Part shown: piece by piece, positions 13,040 to 15,854 of the stretch
Numbering within the stretch: the first letter of the stretch is position 1
Layout: every line of letters starts with the position of its first letter
NCBI GenBank assembly: GCA_007132255.1
Contig: SLOZ01000157.1
Location: 1 to 15,854, forward strand
Direction of reading: 5' to 3'
Source: Limnochordia bacterium
GTDB taxonomy: Bacteria > Bacillota > Limnochordia > Darwinibacteriales > B1SED10-159
DNA length: 15,854 bases
Notes under the pieces: model-generated
Databases searched by the model: none
The model's input: only the letters and a program-made list of their open reading frames with translations
What the model was told of the DNA's origin: nothing
Made by a program: the position numbers and the translations under genes

Positions 13040-14074
13040 CTAACTGGATTGTGGCTCCCCATAAAAGCTCCGTAAATTCAAGTTCTCAGCATAGTGACAC
13101 GCTGCATACTGCTCATCAGACCCCGGCAGCAACTTGAGTTCCGGTTCTTCGCTGCGGCACAAATCCGTCGCATACGGGCAGCGAGTGTTAAAATTACAGC
13201 CAACAGGCGGATTCGATGGATCTGGCACAGTGCCTCCTAGGGGGCGCCGTTTCCGACCAGACCGCGGATCGCCGGAAGGAATGGAGCCCAAGAGAGCCTC
13301 GGTGTATGGATGGCCGGGTGTCAGATAAATGGTCGCTGCTGGCGCTATTTCCACGATCTTACCAAGATACATCACCATAATCCTGTCACTAATGTGTTCC
13401 ACAACACTGAGATCATGGGCGACGAACAGATACGTCAAACCAAACTCATCCTGCAGATCTTCCAACATGTTCAAAACCTGGGCTTGAACGGATACATCCA
13501 AGGCCGAAACGGGTTCGTCGCAGACGATCAACTTCGGGTTCAATGTCAGCGCACGGGCAATGCCCAGACGCTGTCGCTGCCCGCCACTGAACTGATGGGG
13601 ATAGCGGTTCATGTGATAGGCACTCAACCCCACCCGTTCCATGAGTTCTTTGGCCCTTTGCGTGCGTTCTTTCCGGGTGCCAACCTGGTGAATATCCAGA
13701 GGCTGCGTAATGATATCTCGAATCGGCATGCGGGGATCCAGCGACGAGTAAGGATCCTGAAAAATGATCTGGATTTCCTTGCGAACTTCTTTCATCGCGG
13801 GACGCTCGTAGTCCAGAATATTGTCCATATGCTCGTTGCGATTATACTTCACCTGTCCGGCCGTAGGATCTACAAGCCGAACAATGGATCGGCCCACCGT
13901 GGTTTTGCCACAACCGCTTTCGCCCACAAGACCTAACGTTTCTCCTTCGCGAATAAAGAAACTGACTCCATCTACGGCCTTAACGTAGCCAACGGTGCGG
14001 CGCAAAAACCCTTTGCGAATGGGGAAATGTACCTTGAGATCCTCTACCTGTAGAAGAATGTTGTTTTGACTCAA
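13040..14074 (-). CDS. oppF: oligopeptide/dipeptide ABC transporter ATP-binding protein (OppF/DppF-like)
   Basis: A 344-residue ABC ATPase. Walker A GESGCGKTT (51-59), Q-loop Q106 in IIFQDP, signature FSGGQRQRLGIARAL (162-176), Walker B LIVCDEP (182-188) and switch H220. After the nucleotide-binding domain comes the oligopeptide-transporter C-terminal region (HPYTEALLGSIP, 255-266) and a four-cysteine pattern (C293, C299, C306, C326) that in related DppD/OppD proteins can bind an iron-sulphur cluster. It would pair with the OppD-like ATPase at the cytoplasmic face. The start is TTG overlapping the previous gene's stop by 4 nt (TTGA), with AGGGGAGGG about 6 nt upstream, indicating translational coupling. 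It is the last gene of the operon, followed by a terminator. Opp versus Dpp, or another solute such as nickel or sugars, cannot be decided. Confidence 0.9.
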   Translation of the reverse strand: MSQNNILLQVEDLKVHFPIRKGFLRRTVGYVKAVDGVSFFIREGETLGLVGESGCGKTTVGRSIVRLVDPTAGQVKYNRNEHMDNILDYERPAMKEVRKEIQIIFQDPYSSLDPRMPIRDIITQPLDIHQVGTRKERTQRAKELMERVGLSAYHMNRYPHQFSGGQRQRLGIARALTLNPKLIVCDEPVSALDVSVQAQVLNMLEDLQDEFGLTYLFVAHDLSVVEHISDRIMVMYLGKIVEIAPAATIYLTPGHPYTEALLGSIPSGDPRSGRKRRPLGGTVPDPSNPPVGCNFNTRCPYATDLCRSEEPELKLLPGSDEQYAACHYAENLNLRSFYGEPQSS

Positions 14075-15078
14075 GCTGTTCCCTCCCCTTTCTCAGCATG
14101 GAGCCAGCATTTTGCCCAGTGTTTTTCGCCAACGGCAAACATAGCTGGTTCCGTTTCGCGGCAGATATCCATGGCATGCGGGCAGCGCGGAGCAAAGTAA
14201 CAGCCCTTAGGCAGATACAACGGATTGGGAACGGTACCCGTCACCGGCACGAGCCGCTGGTGACGGCCAATGGCTGGCCGTGACTTTAGCAATCCTTGTG
14301 TATAGGGGTGATGCGCTTCATAAAAGATCTTATCCGTTTCTGCATACTCCACCACTTTGCCGCTGTACATAACAACCACGCGGTCTGCCATTTCTCCAAT
14401 GACGCCTAAATCATGGGTAATAAACATGATTGCCATGCCCAGATCGTCCTGCAGTTTGTTCATGAGCTCCAAGATCTGGGCCTCAACTGTAACATCTAAC
14501 GCTGTTGTAGGTTCATCAGCAATGAGCAAATTAGGGTCACACGCCAAACCCATGGCGATCACGGCTCGCTGGCGCATCCCACCACTCAGTTGATGCGGAT
14601 ACTCATCGACCCGCTGTGCCGGTGCCGATATTCCAACGTGTGACAGCATTTCGACGGCTCGCTCCTTAGCTCGTTTCTTATCCAAATTCTGATGCTCAAT
14701 CACCACTTCCATGATCTGCCGCCCGATGGTATGCACAGGATTCAGCGACGTCATGGGTTCTTGAAACACCATGGATATTTCGTTGCCGCGCAGACGCCGC
14801 ATGCCTCGACTAGCTGGCTTTAATGCGGCGATATCGATAACATTTTCTCCCTGGTGGTAAAGGATGGATCCCTCGACGACTCTACCTTTTGGATAAGGCA
14901 GCAGCTGCATGACGGATTGAGCTGTAATACTCTTCCCACAGCCGCTTTCACCCACAACACCCAAGGTCTCACCTTTGTGGATTTCAAACGATACGCCGTC
15001 CACAGCTTTGACCACACCATCGTCGGTGAAAAAGTGTGTCTTGAGGTTTGACACTTCAAGGAGCATTTCCTTCTTCAT
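14071..15078 (-). CDS. oppD: oligopeptide/dipeptide ABC transporter ATP-binding protein (OppD/DppD-like)
   Basis: A 335-residue ABC ATPase and partner of the OppF-like protein. Walker A GESGCGKS (43-50), Q-loop Q106 in MVFQEP, signature LSGGMRQRAVIAMGL (164-178), the M/R variant typical of OppD, Walker B LLIADEP (184-190) and H-loop H222. The C-terminal tail has HHPYTQGLLKSRP (256-268) and four cysteines (C293, C299, C306, C324) in the RCPHAMDIC arrangement. The ATG has a perfect AGGAGGT 7 nt upstream and lies 18 bp after the permease gene stop. It hydrolyses ATP to drive peptide import through the OppB/OppC channel. The solute-binding protein and OppB genes are expected beyond the right edge. 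Confidence 0.9.
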   Translation of the reverse strand: MKKEMLLEVSNLKTHFFTDDGVVKAVDGVSFEIHKGETLGVVGESGCGKSITAQSVMQLLPYPKGRVVEGSILYHQGENVIDIAALKPASRGMRRLRGNEISMVFQEPMTSLNPVHTIGRQIMEVVIEHQNLDKKRAKERAVEMLSHVGISAPAQRVDEYPHQLSGGMRQRAVIAMGLACDPNLLIADEPTTALDVTVEAQILELMNKLQDDLGMAIMFITHDLGVIGEMADRVVVMYSGKVVEYAETDKIFYEAHHPYTQGLLKSRPAIGRHQRLVPVTGTVPNPLYLPKGCYFAPRCPHAMDICRETEPAMFAVGEKHWAKCWLHAEKGEGTA

Positions 15079-15096
15079 ATGGGTTACCTCCTCTTC

Positions 15097-15854
15097 CTAG
15101 TGGTATGGGTCCGCTGCATCCCTGAGGCCATCACCCACGAAATTGAATGCCATAACGGTGATGACAACAAACAAGACAGGTATGAAGTACCAGGGATAAC
15201 TGGCTAACGCGCGAACGTTTTGCGAATTCTGCAACAGCACACCCCAGCTGATGGCTGGAGCACGCAGTCCGAGCCCAAGAAAACTCAGGGCTGTCTCACC
15301 CAAAATCATGCCTGGGATCGCCAGCGTCACATGCACTAAGATGTAACTTAAGCAATTGGGAACCAAGTGCCGAAAGATAATTAGATTATCGTTGGCACCA
15401 AAGGCCTTAGCCGCACTGATGAAATCCTCCTCACGCAGAGACAGGATCCGACCCCGGATCACCCGAGCCATACTGGTCCATCCTGTCACCGACAGAATCA
15501 CGGTAATGGCCAAGTAGGTTTGAATAATGCTCCAGTTAGCCGGCAGAGCCGCCGCTAAGCCCATCCAGAGCGGAATCGTCGGGATAGACATCAGAAACTC
15601 AATAATGCGTTGAATGATATTGTCAGCCATTCCTCCGAAGTACCCTGATACACCGCCAATGGCAACGCCCAATACCAAACTCAAGAACACCCCGATTAAA
15701 CCGATGGATAGCGAAAGACGCGTTCCGTACACCACCCGAGAGAATATGTCGCGTCCCAGTTGATCGGTTCCAAAGAGAAATACGCTTCCGTCAGATCCTT
15801 CTGGAACCCCGAATAAGTGAGTTGTGGTCTCGAACAATCCCAGCAACTTGTAGC
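15097..15854 (-). CDS. oppC: ABC transporter permease (OppC/DppC-like), 5' end beyond window
   Basis: The C-terminal 252 residues of an inner-membrane permease; the frame is open to the window edge (about ...YKLLGLFETTTHLFG), so the N-terminus and first membrane helix, probably 60-100 residues, are missing. Visible features are the conserved FGTDQLGRDIFSRVVYGTRLSLSIG segment, five hydrophobic helices, the EAA loop EEDFISAAKAFGANDNLIIFRHLVP that docks on the ATPase, GETALSFLGLG and the family-typical end NFVGDGLRDAADP. A TTG at 15846 is internal and has no SD, so it is not taken as the start. It forms the translocation channel with an OppB-like partner. It is first in the visible part of the oppC-oppD-oppF operon. 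Confidence 0.9.
   Translation of the reverse strand, partial: YKLLGLFETTTHLFGVPEGSDGSVFLFGTDQLGRDIFSRVVYGTRLSLSIGLIGVFLSLVLGVAIGGVSGYFGGMADNIIQRIIEFLMSIPTIPLWMGLAAALPANWSIIQTYLAITVILSVTGWTSMARVIRGRILSLREEDFISAAKAFGANDNLIIFRHLVPNCLSYILVHVTLAIPGMILGETALSFLGLGLRAPAISWGVLLQNSQNVRALASYPWYFIPVLFVVITVMAFNFVGDGLRDAADPYH

Noticed and set aside
1..15854. Mobile element, CRISPR array or prophage
   Set aside because: No transposase, integrase, spaced direct repeats or phage structural genes were seen; the repeats present are short promoter- or terminator-related palindromes and one 3x9-bp tandem.

Overview
The window looks like chromosomal DNA from a member of the Bacillota (Firmicutes). The evidence is strong purine-rich Shine-Dalgarno sequences, several GTG and TTG starts, sigma-A type promoters (the best is TTGACA-17-TACAAT), U-tailed intrinsic terminators and typical gene families (AraM/EgsA-like dehydrogenase, MATE pump, OppCDF, PPC/DUF296 protein, TGS-domain GTPase). 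Base composition is roughly balanced. No genus is claimed. There is no rRNA, tRNA, CRISPR array, transposase, integrase or phage gene. Fourteen conventional genes and one unlisted 38-codon gene can be supported, all on the minus strand except the nitroreductase gene. Stop codons are mixed (TAG 6, TGA 5, TAA 4).

Layout from left to right. (1) 41-2372, minus: a URO-D/MtaA-like protein, a 68-residue DUF2892 membrane protein and a DRG/Obg-like TGS GTPase, closely spaced and possibly co-transcribed. (2) 2558-3355, plus: a nitroreductase-family flavoprotein, convergent with (3). (3) 3382-6912, minus: a UvrD/PcrA-like helicase, a PPC-domain protein and an HNH endonuclease with a distinctive N-terminal module; the last two are 27 bp apart. 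(4) 7013-8458, minus: a DEAD-box RNA helicase with a long, hairpin-rich upstream region, separated from uvrD by an intrinsic terminator. (5) 8911-10894, minus: a TetR regulator and a MATE efflux pump whose reading frames overlap by 17 bp, behind a promoter carrying a large palindrome just downstream of the -10; this looks like a self-regulated efflux operon. (6) 11083-11462, minus: a compact unit of consensus promoter, strong RBS, a 38-residue membrane peptide resembling a type IVb (Flp) prepilin N-terminus, a possible second 44-codon ORF and a strong terminator. (7) 11577-12782, minus: a glycerol-1-phosphate dehydrogenase-like gene. (8) 13040-15854, minus: the end of an oligopeptide/dipeptide ABC transporter operon (permease C, ATPase D, ATPase F) with a terminator; the permease runs off the window.

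The least ordinary observations are these. The dehydrogenase gene is interrupted at codon 23 by an in-frame TAG, with the missing N-terminus, its start and its RBS intact upstream. The Flp-like microgene has its own promoter and terminator. The DEAD-box helicase has a promoter/terminator-like leader. The GTPase has Pro where the G3 motif normally has Gly.
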